Positions 24,912-30,668 of a stretch of DNA of 31,004 nt are shown here, piece after piece. Both the position numbers and the translations under genes were made by a program. The DNA lies in IMG/VR virus record IMGVR_UViG_3300032282_002052, positions 1 through 31,004 of that record; one strand, given 5' to 3'. Each line of letters begins with the position of its first letter. Position 1 is the first letter of the stretch. The stretch is from a virus. The notes beneath the pieces were generated by a model. It was not told where the DNA came from and did not search any database. It saw only the letters and a list, made by a program, of their open reading frames with translations.

Positions 24912-25194
24912 TGAGTGGCAGCATGGTGATCCAAAGATCGAGCCAGTCGTTGTCACCACAGTTGGGATTCTGTACGAAAAGAAGAAGAAGCATATTATCG
25001 TGGTCCGGGATTTATACCGGGACGATGATGGGAACCCCGTGACGGGCGGCAGAATAGCCATCCCAACGGGAATGATTGTTAGTATGACAGAACTGGAGAA
25101 GAAGAATGACACGGGACGAAATCTTAAAGACGGCGGGCGATCTGGTAAACGGGGACCGAGCGAAGGATTACGGCCCAGTCCGAAAGAACCATGA
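24802..25194 (+). CDS. Conserved phage protein overlapping genes at both ends
   Basis: This 130-residue ORF is in another frame. It shares 110 bases with the primase-helicase end and 89 with the start of the next gene. The middle part, outside the overlaps, looks conserved: PWIAVVWHDVLEDTNEW, EPVVVTTVGILY, KKHIIVVRDLY and GGRIAIPTGMIVSM. This strand pattern recalls a small phage family of unknown function. The N-terminal 20 residues are Thr/Lys/Arg-rich and the C-terminal 30 are low complexity, so only the middle may be under strong selection. The ATG has no good ribosome site; a later GTG is possible. Confidence 0.55.
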   Translation: MSEQPATTTTTPKRKKIRSSPKPWIAVVWHDVLEDTNEWQHGDPKIEPVVVTTVGILYEKKKKHIIVVRDLYRDDDGNPVTGGRIAIPTGMIVSMTELEKKNDTGRNLKDGGRSGKRGPSEGLRPSPKEP

Positions 25195-25408
25195 GGACAT
25201 TGCCCTTGGCTGGTCTGTCATTCTTGGCTGCCCTGTTAATGCCCATCAGGTCGCGCGCTGCATGGCGTGGTTGAAGATTGCCCGCCTCTCAAAGACAGAC
25301 ACCCACATTGATAGCTATGTGGATGCGGCAGCATACATTGCATTGGCGGGGGAGATTGCGACCGAGCCCCAGATTGATAATGTCACGCCCTTCAAACAAC
25401 AGGCGTAA
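25106..25408 (+). CDS. DUF6378-like phage protein
   Basis: This is a 100-residue helical protein. The sequence RDEILKTAGDLVNGDRAKDYG, then NHEDIALGWSVILG, MAWLKIARLSKTDTHIDSYVD and AAAYIALAGEI matches a small phage family (DUF6378) found near replication genes. The conserved DRxxDYG and HxDSYxDxAAY motifs recall MazG-like helical nucleotide hydrolases, but a function is not proven. A ribosome site (GGAGAAGAAG) precedes the ATG. A strong terminator follows its stop. Confidence 0.7.
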   Translation: MTRDEILKTAGDLVNGDRAKDYGPVRKNHEDIALGWSVILGCPVNAHQVARCMAWLKIARLSKTDTHIDSYVDAAAYIALAGEIATEPQIDNVTPFKQQA

Positions 25409-25413
25409 AAGAA

Positions 25414-25438
25414 AAGGGCCGGAGATTATCCGGCCCTT
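25414..25438. terminator. Bidirectional intrinsic terminator
   Basis: Nine perfect base pairs (AAGGGCCGG / CCGGCCCTT) enclose the seven-base loop AGATTAT. T-rich tracts follow on both strands (TTCTGCTTTATTT on plus, TTTTCTTTT on minus). It lies between the convergent genes ending at 25408 and 25444. Confidence 0.85.
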
Positions 25439-25443
25439 CTGCT

Positions 25444-25641
25444 TTATTTAAGCCACCATCCTCGACCATTATTGGTCTGCTCAATAATCTCCTCCGGCAG
25501 CATGCCATCATCAAGAGCGATCAGCAGCAGCCCCACGTTAAGCTCATGGTTCGTTCGCACGAAGTCACGCAAGCGTGGCGGTAACTGATCGAATAGCTCC
25601 ATCGCATAGCCATGTCTGCCGGGGGAGTAGGTCTTGTTCAT
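25444..25641 (-). CDS. Hypothetical phage accessory protein
   Basis: This is a 65-residue protein. The start was placed at the ATG that overlaps the stop of a possible microprotein (ATGA), after a GGTGA site; an in-frame ORF extends 75 bases upstream but is unlikely. The sequence MELFDQLPPRLRDFVRTNHE, then LLLIALDDGMLPEEIIE is helical and I do not recognise it. It is the last gene of the accessory block before the terminator. Confidence 0.55.
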   Translation of the reverse strand: MNKTYSPGRHGYAMELFDQLPPRLRDFVRTNHELNVGLLLIALDDGMLPEEIIEQTNNGRGWWLK

Positions 25642-25703
25642 CGCTTCACCAGATACATGATGCAGCAGATCGAAAGATACAGGCAGATTGCAGCCCCGAT
25701 CAA
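25638..25703 (-). CDS. Possible 21-residue membrane microprotein
   Basis: A TTG-started frame that overlaps the upstream stop (TTGA) encodes a peptide with one membrane segment, MIGAAICLYLSICCIMYLV, ending KR. Its TGA overlaps the next ATG (ATGA). GAGG lies about 8 bases upstream. Both junctions match the coupling seen elsewhere, but the frame is very short and the start is not ATG, so this is tentative. Confidence 0.35.
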   Translation of the reverse strand: MIGAAICLYLSICCIMYLVKR

Positions 25704-25894
25704 ATCTCGGCCTCAATCATTGACACCTCATCGGTGTCCCAGAATTTTATGATCTTGATCATGCTGATTTTAAGATGCCCGCCAGATGATGTTTCGATAA
25801 CCGGGCCTTCACCCGCCTTATCCTCCCACCATCCAACGACCATAGCCTTGAATAGGTCATGCTTGGTCCTAACAAAGACCTCTCTGCCATTCAT
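25700..25894 (-). CDS. Hypothetical phage protein
   Basis: This 64-residue protein is strand-rich: EVFVRTKHDLFKAMVVGWW, GEGPVIETSSGGHLKISMIK, IIKFWDTDEVSMIEAEI. It starts by an ATGA overlap with the MarR-like gene, with GGAG upstream. It may be a small beta-barrel or SH3-like protein, but no family is recognised. Confidence 0.55.
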   Translation of the reverse strand: MNGREVFVRTKHDLFKAMVVGWWEDKAGEGPVIETSSGGHLKISMIKIIKFWDTDEVSMIEAEI

Positions 25895-26247
25895 AGCCCC
25901 ATCTCCTTCATCATCTGGCTCCCCGCTTCAGTAAGGCAGCATTTCTTAGCGCGAAGATCATCGGGGTCATAGTCTTTTTCGATGAGCCCCATCCTTTCCA
26001 GCAGTTGAATGTGCCGAGTTGTTGCGCTCTTGTCCATCTTCGCCATCTTTTCCAGTTGGTAAACATGGAAGCCGGAGAACCGGGCAATCAGCATCATCAT
26101 CAGGATTGTGCCTGAATTGATCTGATTGTAGGCGCGCCGAAACGCGAACACGACCTCAATCATTTCTTCGAGCTTCTGTTTTCTGCGATAAAGATCATGA
26201 GTAACAACAGAAGCCCCGAAAGATACAGCATTTGAACTCTCCATCAT
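25891..26247 (-). CDS. MarR-like winged-helix regulator
   Basis: This is a 118-residue protein. The core reads as a winged helix: INSGTILMMMLIARFSGF, VYQLEKMAKMDKSATTRHIQ, LLERMGLIEKDYDPDDLRAK and CCLTEAGSQMMKEM. The recognition helix falls in DKSATTRHIQLLERMG and the wing in DYDPDDLRAKKCCLT. MarR proteins are dimeric repressors of nearby genes. The ATG overlaps the upstream stop (ATGA); a GTG 12 bases earlier is possible. Its target is unknown, but the repeated leader elements of this gene block are candidates. Confidence 0.7.
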   Translation of the reverse strand: MMESSNAVSFGASVVTHDLYRRKQKLEEMIEVVFAFRRAYNQINSGTILMMMLIARFSGFHVYQLEKMAKMDKSATTRHIQLLERMGLIEKDYDPDDLRAKKCCLTEAGSQMMKEMGL

Positions 26248-26708
26248 GCGTTTTCCCACTCTTTGTATTCGTTGAGCGCATCTTCGTAGTATTCCGCAAC
26301 ATTGGGTGGTAGGTTTTCAAAGTCACCAGACTCATCGTGAAATCCGTCAGCGTCTCCGTGGCAGTAGCCAGCAAAGCACATACCGGGCTCTATGTAGTAC
26401 ATTGTGATTTGATATCCTTTTTCGGCAAGCGCACGCATTGCCTCAATGGGCGGTCCCCATGCGGAGGCAAAGGAAAACATTGCCTTGTCACCATTTACAA
26501 TGGCTGTGCTATCAGAATGAGAGATATCCCACTTGGTTCCCCAAGTCTGAACGCGCCAATCGTACCACTTCCCGTTTTCGTTAAACTCGGGCGGCATAGG
26601 AACCGCAAAGTTTAACATGCTGTCAGCCAAATATGCATCATACAGGCCGCGAATCATTTGCGGGTCTTTGTGGCTGATATTGAGTGTGTTGCTGCACCAG
26701 TTAGGCAT
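26244..26708 (-). CDS. YubB ferredoxin-like (DUF1281-type) protein
   Basis: This 154-residue protein opens with MPNWCSNTLNISH, the signature of DUF1281/YubB-like proteins carried by plasmids and phages. It continues with WYDWRVQTWGTKWDIS, FSFASAWGPPIEAMRALAEK and MYYIEPGMCFAGYCHGDADG. The fold is ferredoxin-like by family; no Fe-S ligands are implied. Its role is not known. A GGAGG site at the end of the upstream gene precedes the ATG, and the MarR-like gene overlaps its end. Confidence 0.75.
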   Translation of the reverse strand: MPNWCSNTLNISHKDPQMIRGLYDAYLADSMLNFAVPMPPEFNENGKWYDWRVQTWGTKWDISHSDSTAIVNGDKAMFSFASAWGPPIEAMRALAEKGYQITMYYIEPGMCFAGYCHGDADGFHDESGDFENLPPNVAEYYEDALNEYKEWENA

Positions 26709-26885
26709 TTACTTGTCCTCCGTCACATAGCCGTTGCGAATAAGTTCTGCGGCGGTGCGCCCGTAGAAGCCCTGTAGCCGCCATGCCAGCCCGGTATCGA
26801 CAAGACGCTGGAACAGGTCCACCACCTCCTCGAACGTGAGCATGCCATCTTCGAATTCCATCAGCTTTTCTGTAAGTCCAAACAT
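26709..26885 (-). CDS. Small conserved phage protein (DUF7417-like)
   Basis: This is a 58-residue protein with a strong AAGGAGGGTTAA site before the ATG. The sequence LTFEEVVDLFQRLVDTGLAW, then RLQGFYGRTAAELIRNGYV matches a frequent small phage protein, often in accessory regions, of unknown function. It is helical and short enough to be missed by length filters. A promoter candidate lies upstream at 26917-26944. Confidence 0.7.
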   Translation of the reverse strand: MFGLTEKLMEFEDGMLTFEEVVDLFQRLVDTGLAWRLQGFYGRTAAELIRNGYVTEDK

Positions 26886-26916
26886 TTAACCCTCCTTCGT
26901 TGTGTTGACAGTCTCG

Positions 26917-26944
26917 AATGTAAGATGTTCTTGCATGTGGTCAA
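26917..26944 (-). promoter_or_regulatory. Promoter candidate upstream of the DUF7417-like gene
   Basis: On the minus strand TTGACC (26944-26939) and TACATT (26922-26917) are 16 bases apart, the same -35 and spacing as the recombination-operon candidate. RNA would start near 26910, about 25 bases before the ATG at 26885. Confidence 0.45.
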
Positions 26945-26955
26945 TGATGCCGGTT

Positions 26956-26995
26956 CCCAAAATGAGCCCCGGCATTTTGAAACCCCGTTAGCCCC
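26956..26995. repeat. Leader element, copy A
   Basis: It contains CCCAAAATGAGC, GGCATTTTGAAACCCCG and TTAGCCC, closely matching the element at 29251-29290. Arms CAAAATG (26958-26964) and CATTTTG (26973-26979) can pair perfectly. It overlaps the stop codon of the 26988-27164 gene. Confidence 0.55.
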
Positions 26996-27164
26996 CGGCA
27001 GGGGACTCGGCACTCCACAGGTGCTTCATCTCCCAGACAGAGTATGCTTCACCCCGCTCTTTGGCAAGTTGTTCTGCTTCCTCCATTGCGTCACGCAAGT
27101 TGGTGAAGCGATAGCCCCAGATTGTGCGGGGCCCGGCGCTGGTAGGTGCTACATGGTATGACAT
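26988..27164 (-). CDS. Hypothetical phage protein
   Basis: This 58-residue protein starts at the ATG that overlaps the upstream stop (TAATG). It contains RTIWGYRFTNLRDAMEEAEQ and LAKERGEAYSVWEM, an alpha/beta pattern similar to small phage proteins that hold one beta-hairpin plus a helix. It is not recognised. Its end runs into leader element A. Confidence 0.55.
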   Translation of the reverse strand: MSYHVAPTSAGPRTIWGYRFTNLRDAMEEAEQLAKERGEAYSVWEMKHLWSAESPAGG

Positions 27165-27352
27165 TAGTCTGATCCCCACTTCGCACGCTCATTTGCCATG
27201 TCCTGAAAGTACAAAATGTCACGGAAGCCGTAGTTCAGTTTCAGCCTGACCCCCTCAGTAAGGGGTGTTGCAGGCTTGTCATGTGTGGCCTCGTAGATCA
27301 TGCCCAAGAGGGCCACCAGTTCCTCAAGACTCAGTTCAACAGATGCAAACAT
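27164..27352 (-). CDS. Hypothetical phage protein
   Basis: This 62-residue protein has a good AGGAGAGAAGA site before the ATG. The helix MFASVELSLEELVALLGMIY is followed by a polar part (TEGVRLKLNYGFRDILYFQD). No family is recognised. It is the first gene after a GC-rich hairpin leader and is coupled to the next gene by TAATG. Confidence 0.55.
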   Translation of the reverse strand: MFASVELSLEELVALLGMIYEATHDKPATPLTEGVRLKLNYGFRDILYFQDMANERAKWGSD

Positions 27353-27365
27353 TCTTCTCTCCTTT

Positions 27366-27404
27366 GTTTAAACGGGGCGGCTAAAACCCCGCCGCCCCCG
27401 CAGG
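27366..27404. repeat. GC-rich leader hairpins with AAAACCCCG
   Basis: On the minus strand the gap before the 27164-27352 gene holds two alternative stems: CCCC-TGC-GGGG, and GGGGCGGC paired with GCCGCCCC around the loop GGGGTTTTA. The loop contains the CGGGGTT motif found in other leaders. Confidence 0.5.
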
Positions 27405-27407
27405 GGA

Positions 27408-27833
27408 TTACCAGCTTGCCTGATACTCAATAGTCCTGAACTCAGGCATGGTTAATCCCTCGTTATCCTTTGGCGCATCATCCAGCCACTTGAGGGCAGA
27501 CTTGAGGATGACAATGTCTTCGTCCTTTTCTGCCGCAGGGTCGTAGCCCTCATAACCAAAGAAGAAACCATCTGTATCGAGCAACGCACCAGCCTCGACC
27601 GCCCTGATGATTTCAATCAGATCATCCCTGCCAAGAGGGATGCTCTCACAGTTGTCCTCACCTTCGGCAAAGTTCTGCACGATATAGCCATGCAGATTGG
27701 CGTGCTTGCGCCAGTAGCCAAGGCGCAGGTGGACGGCGTCAATGTCGAAGCCGTCCATCTTCTTGTTCTTGTCGGGGTCGGCAAAGTTCCGGAACGGATG
27801 CTTGACACCCGTCAGATACATATCAAGTCCCAT
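27408..27833 (-). CDS. Conserved phage protein, MGLDMYL family
   Basis: This 141-residue protein begins MGLDMYLTGVKH and has LGYWRKHANLHGYIVQNFA, GEDNCESIPLGRDDLIEII and LLDTDGFFFGYEG. These belong to a widespread phage and plasmid family of unknown function. Conserved His, Asp and Cys residues may bind metal, but no activity is known to me. It has a strong GAGGAGG site before the ATG. Confidence 0.75.
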   Translation of the reverse strand: MGLDMYLTGVKHPFRNFADPDKNKKMDGFDIDAVHLRLGYWRKHANLHGYIVQNFAEGEDNCESIPLGRDDLIEIIRAVEAGALLDTDGFFFGYEGYDPAAEKDEDIVILKSALKWLDDAPKDNEGLTMPEFRTIEYQASW

Positions 27834-27845
27834 GTTTAACCCTCC

Positions 27846-28076
27846 TCAATCGCATGATGTAGCGCAAGAGGCGACCACATAGGGTAACCCCTCATCGTTG
27901 ATATGGGCGTGCGCCCTTGGGCTGTAACCCCAGCCGATAGAATCCATCCACCATTGTGCCCAAGCCTCGGCTTGTTCTAATGACTGGAAACCCTCCACCC
28001 GTGTGCCGGATAGGAACGCGCCGGATTGTGGTATAAAAACCAGTTCCAGCCCTTGCGCGGAATAGTCTTTCTGCAT
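27846..28076 (-). CDS. Hypothetical phage protein
   Basis: This 76-residue protein has an AGGAGAGAAAG site before the ATG. It contains LELVFIPQSGAFLSGTRVEG, SLEQAEAWAQWWMDSIGWG and GLPYVVASCATSCD. The helix-strand pattern with Trp and a late Cys pair is not a family I can name. Its leader carries element C. Confidence 0.55.
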   Translation of the reverse strand: MQKDYSAQGLELVFIPQSGAFLSGTRVEGFQSLEQAEAWAQWWMDSIGWGYSPRAHAHINDEGLPYVVASCATSCD

Positions 28077-28091
28077 GTTCTTTCTCTCCTA

Positions 28092-28121
28092 TGTTGAAAC
28101 CCCGAAAGCCCCGCGGCGAGC
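28092..28121. repeat. Leader element, copy C
   Basis: It contains TTGAAACCCCGAAAGCCCC followed by a GC-rich stem (CCCGC / GCGGG around TCGCC on the minus strand). It shares the TGAAACCCCGnnAGCCC core with copies A and D and lies just before the ribosome site of the 27846-28076 gene. Confidence 0.5.
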
Positions 28122-28125
28122 GGGA

Positions 28126-28839
28126 TCAGGCCGCAATAGCCCCAGCCTTAGCCTTAGAAGGCCCATGAGCAGGGAAACCTATGATAGCGTCTCTAAGACG
28201 GGCACAGAGCCCGCAAGAGGCACAGGAAACATCCTCGCGGATAGTAGCAGGACAGATGACAACCTTTCGCCCGGCAGGAGTGACAGTGTTTGCCTTAACA
28301 TCCTGCGGCAGTACAGTCGCGACCGGGGCAATCCCCAAGTCGGCCAGTATATCAGCGTGGCGCAAGTTATTTGCCGATAGATTGATGACGAACCCCTCCC
28401 GCACCGCATCGGCAACCGCATCTCGGTTTGCGGCATTGTTCAGCACATTATGGTGCGTGTAGGTGAACCCGCGCTTGCCCTTGTTCGCCCTTACGAGACG
28501 GGACAGAAACCCTCTATCGATTGTTCCAGTGCCGGGCATAGGAATTAAGTCTCCAGCCTGATTGTGACGCCAAAGTTGCCCTTTTGGCAGTTTGGCGATG
28601 GCGCGCAGCAGCCTATCCGCGCCCCAAGTTTTAACCTTGCCGCGCCCGTTCTGGAACTCGGCCTCGGGTCCGGCTTTAGTGAGCCCGCGCCAAAGCCCGC
28701 CCAATGGTCCGGCCTCGGCATAACAGCCGGAACCTTGAAATGGGCAATCCGTTGGGCAGCTTTCTTTGCTGGTGGTGGTGACCGGAATAGGTCCAGTTTT
28801 TGCGTTGCGTGAAATGGGAGTAAAGATAAAGGCAGCCAT
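28126..28839 (-). CDS. Cysteine-rich phage protein, gp88/DUF7227-like
   Basis: This is a 237-residue protein if started at the ATG after AGGAGAGG. The N-terminal cluster C28, C32 and C39 (CPTDCPFQGSGCYAEAG) and the C-terminal cluster C196, C206, C209 and C212 (CPATIREDVSCASCGLC) flank a conserved core with GQLWRHNQAGDL, GFTYTHHN and INLSANNLRHAD. This is a well-spread phage family (DUF7227, similar to gene product 88) of unknown role. Seven conserved cysteines suggest a metal or Fe-S site. Two perfect or near-perfect hairpins lie in its leader. Confidence 0.75.
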   Translation of the reverse strand: MAAFIFTPISRNAKTGPIPVTTTSKESCPTDCPFQGSGCYAEAGPLGGLWRGLTKAGPEAEFQNGRGKVKTWGADRLLRAIAKLPKGQLWRHNQAGDLIPMPGTGTIDRGFLSRLVRANKGKRGFTYTHHNVLNNAANRDAVADAVREGFVINLSANNLRHADILADLGIAPVATVLPQDVKANTVTPAGRKVVICPATIREDVSCASCGLCARLRDAIIGFPAHGPSKAKAGAIAA

Positions 28840-28858
28840 TTTTTTCCTCTCCTCTTGT

Positions 28859-28902
28859 TCATGCGTGGCGCATGTATATCCACCCGGCGAGCCGGATGGA
28901 TA
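28859..28902 (-). promoter_or_regulatory. Tandem hairpins in the leader of the gp88-like gene
   Basis: Two stems lie between the upstream gene and the ribosome site. One is 12 bp (TATCCATCCGGC with GCCGGGTGGATA, one G-U pair, two-base loop). The other is CATGCG-CCA-CGCATG, perfect with a three-base loop. No T-run follows, so it looks like an mRNA-stability or translation element rather than a terminator. Confidence 0.5.
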
Positions 28903-28910
28903 AGCTTGCG

Positions 28911-29138
28911 TCAAAGCATTGCTTTCAATTCGGCCTTGATACGCTTGGCAGTCTCGCCGCGCCATGCGCTGGCATTGCTTAGGAAATACCGAACAATGCT
29001 ATCTGCGCTGTCGCAGATATAAATATCGGAAATCTTTGTGAGGCAGGACATAGCGTGCAAATAGGGGACCGCGCCGAAATAAGGATTGCGCCAGTCGGTG
29101 CGGATTTCCTCGGCGATATCATAAAGTGGTCGCGTCAT
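28911..29138 (-). CDS. Conserved small phage protein
   Basis: This 75-residue protein, with PLYDIAEEIRTDWRN, FGAVPYLHAMSCLTKISDIY and DSADSIVRYFLSNASAWRGE then TAKRIKAELKAML, matches a frequent phage accessory protein of unknown function. GAGGAG lies 10 bases before the ATG. The leader contains a perfect GCCCAA-CGC-TTGGGC hairpin. It is the first gene of the minus-strand accessory block. Confidence 0.7.
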   Translation of the reverse strand: MTRPLYDIAEEIRTDWRNPYFGAVPYLHAMSCLTKISDIYICDSADSIVRYFLSNASAWRGETAKRIKAELKAML

Positions 29139-29219
29139 GATTTTAGTCTCCTCTTGTCATGCCCAAGCGTTGGGCGGTACACCTAATATCTCACTTGCGA
29201 GACAAATGTTAAAGTGATC

Positions 29220-29240
29220 TAGTGCCCGAAATAGGCACTA
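29220..29240. promoter_or_regulatory. Inverted repeat, operator or terminator candidate
   Basis: Seven-base perfect arms TAGTGCC and GGCACTA are separated by seven bases (CGAAATA). It lies in the divergent gap between the accessory block and the small terminase gene, a likely place for an operator. Confidence 0.45.
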
Positions 29241-29250
29241 AGGTTTAATA

Positions 29251-29290
29251 CCCAAAACGGGCAAAGGCATTTTGAAACCCCGCAAGCCCT
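29251..29290. repeat. Leader element, copy D
   Basis: It contains CCCAAAACGGGC, GGCATTTTGAAACCCCG and CAAGCCC. The 17-base GGCATTTTGAAACCCCG is identical to copy A at 26971-26987, more than 2 kb away. Confidence 0.6.
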
Positions 29291-29298
29291 AGCGGCGT

Positions 29299-29329
29299 TT
29301 GAGCGTGATGCCAGCGCGCGTGCTATACT
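29299..29329 (+). promoter_or_regulatory. Promoter for the small terminase gene
   Basis: An extended -10 (TGCTATACT, box TATACT at 29324-29329) follows a weak -35 TTGAGC (29299-29304, 19-base spacer). RNA would start near 29336, about 25 bases before the ATG. Confidence 0.6.
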
Positions 29330-29359
29330 AAAGACAGAAACCACAAGAGGCAGAGAACA

Positions 29360-29854
29360 ATGAACAAGGATAACGAAACGCCGTTCCGGGTGATCAGTGG
29401 CGGGAAAGATATCAAGCCCGGCAGAGTAGGGAAGGCAGAGTCAGGATTGACTTTGAAACAAGAGGCTTTCGCGCAAGGTCTAGCGGAAGGCAAGACAAAC
29501 TCAGAATCCTACCGCAATGCCTACAACTGTGATGACATGGCGCAAAGCACAGTCCACGAACATGCGTGCCGGCTGGCCGCATCTGACAAGATTAGGACAA
29601 GGGTTGAGGCCCTGTTAGCTGCCAAGGCGGTGAAAACACAGCATGTGGCACTCAAGAACGAGGACCGCGTGTGGAAAGGCATTTGGGAACTAGCAGAAGG
29701 CGAGGACACACCCCCGGCAGTGAAGGCAACCGCTCTTGGTCTAGCTGCCCGCATGTCCGGCCTGTTTAATGATAAATTGACCATCGACGCGCCATCGAGT
29801 GCGTCGGATCTAGAGCGCGAACTAGCCGAACGGCTGGCTAAGTACGCCAAGTGA
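29360..29854 (+). CDS. terS: Small terminase subunit
   Basis: This 164-residue protein has a DNA-binding region SGLTLKQEAFAQGLAEGKTN, SESYRNAYNCDDM, VHEHACRLAAS and KIRTRVEALL, the pattern of Terminase_2-like small subunits. A central helix set is followed by a C-terminal helical tail (SSASDLERELAERLAKYAK). It recognises the packaging site and recruits the large subunit, which is not in the window. It has its own promoter. The following 300 bases have no gene and could hold the site it binds. AGAGGC before the ATG is a modest ribosome site. Confidence 0.8.
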   Translation: MNKDNETPFRVISGGKDIKPGRVGKAESGLTLKQEAFAQGLAEGKTNSESYRNAYNCDDMAQSTVHEHACRLAASDKIRTRVEALLAAKAVKTQHVALKNEDRVWKGIWELAEGEDTPPAVKATALGLAARMSGLFNDKLTIDAPSSASDLERELAERLAKYAK

Positions 29855-30101
29855 TTGATATTATTAGGATTGGCTATAACTCACAGTTATAGAGCGCGCC
29901 GGATCGGGCGCAGTCTATTCCCGGCAGGCAGGCCCTACCGTACCCCCACCCCCCCAAAATCGGTCGGAGTCCCTCCCCCGTACATACATATTATTCCCCA
30001 CACCCGATGACCCAATTTTCCCAGAGCCACCCCCACCCCTGATACCCCACCCCCCTTTCTACAATCGGAGGTAGGAATCCTACCCCCGGGGGGTATATTT
30101 C
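29855..30101. other. C-rich non-coding region with palindromes (packaging-site candidate)
   Basis: No ORF is credible. It holds a perfect hairpin CTATAACT-CAC-AGTTATAG (29874-29892) just after terS, then strongly C-biased plus-strand runs of ACCCCC type (29940-30060). Two overlapping palindromes end it: GGTAGGA/TCCTACC (30070-30084) and TACCCCC/GGGGGTA (30081-30095). They share bases, so only one hairpin can form at a time. Position beside terS suggests a pac or cos site; an origin or operator is the alternative. Confidence 0.45.
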
Positions 30102-30130
30102 TTGACGGCTGCACTTTGTTGGCCTATAGC
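30102..30130 (+). promoter_or_regulatory. Sigma70-type promoter
   Basis: TTGACG (30102-30107) and TATAGC (30125-30130) are separated by exactly 17 bases. RNA would start near 30137 inside GGGGTTTCC, giving a leader of about 20 bases before the ATG at 30155. Confidence 0.75.
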
Positions 30131-30154
30131 GGGGTTTCCATAAGGAGAACTCAC

Positions 30155-30418
30155 ATGGAAATTCTGATTAGTGTGCTTGCTGGTATTGGCGCTTTAGCCA
30201 TTGTGACTGCCGCCTACATTGTCTACAGTTGGCTGCGGAATGTTCGCCGGAAGTTGGACAGCCATGAGGCATGGTTTGAGGTCCAAGATGAGCGCCTTGA
30301 TAACTTCCGGGATCGGTTTTATAAGGTTGATGGCAAGATGGAAGATCTTGAGGATCGGGTTGATGGCCTTGAACACCTCACGTCCGAAAACATCTTAGAC
30401 AAGATCAAGAAGAAATAA
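30155..30418 (+). CDS. Small membrane protein with coiled-coil tail
   Basis: This 87-residue protein is preceded by AAGGAG seven bases before the ATG. One membrane segment (residues about 2-25, EILISVLAGIGALAIVTAAY) is followed by a charged helix with heptad-like spacing (WFEVQDERLDNFRDRFYKVD, then GKMEDLEDRVDGLEHL). This design fits i-spanins and other small phage inner-membrane proteins; no lysis partner is recognised. It has the strongest promoter in the window. Confidence 0.65.
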   Translation: MEILISVLAGIGALAIVTAAYIVYSWLRNVRRKLDSHEAWFEVQDERLDNFRDRFYKVDGKMEDLEDRVDGLEHLTSENILDKIKKK

Positions 30419-30445
30419 CGCTAGACTAGTCCTCTGGCATCTGGT

Positions 30446-30500
30446 AAAACCCCGCTGTAGAAGCCGTAGGCGTATTGCTGAAGGCAACTGGCGGGGTTTT
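30446..30500 (+). terminator. Perfect long-arm hairpin between genes
   Basis: Ten-base arms AAAACCCCGC (30446-30455) and GCGGGGTTTT (30491-30500) pair perfectly. The 35-base interior can form two small hairpins (GCC-GTA-GGC and TTGC-TGAAG-GCAA), giving a three-way junction. The four U at the end fit a weak terminator, but the second arm also abuts the next ATG (30504), so it may control that gene instead. Confidence 0.5.
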
Positions 30501-30503
30501 GCT

Positions 30504-30668
30504 ATGGCGGATGACTGGGCCAACAAAAGCGATGGGAAGAGGTTTAGGGAAGTTCTCTCAGAACTGAAGAAGGACCATAAAGGCCGCTACAAAACAGTTG
30601 ATGTTCTGAGGCTCCTTCGCCGGGAGTGTGAATTGGTGGAAATGCTGAGCAAAGGGAGGACCAAATGA
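30504..30668 (+). CDS. 54-residue helical phage protein
   Basis: The ORF encodes a basic helical protein (FREVLSELKKDHKGRYKTVD, then VLRLLRRECELVEMLSKG). Its TGA overlaps the next ATG (ATGA). There is no classical ribosome site; GGGG of the upstream hairpin arm is seven bases before the ATG. It is short and unnamed, but the overlap and composition support it. Confidence 0.6.
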   Translation: MADDWANKSDGKRFREVLSELKKDHKGRYKTVDVLRLLRRECELVEMLSKGRTK

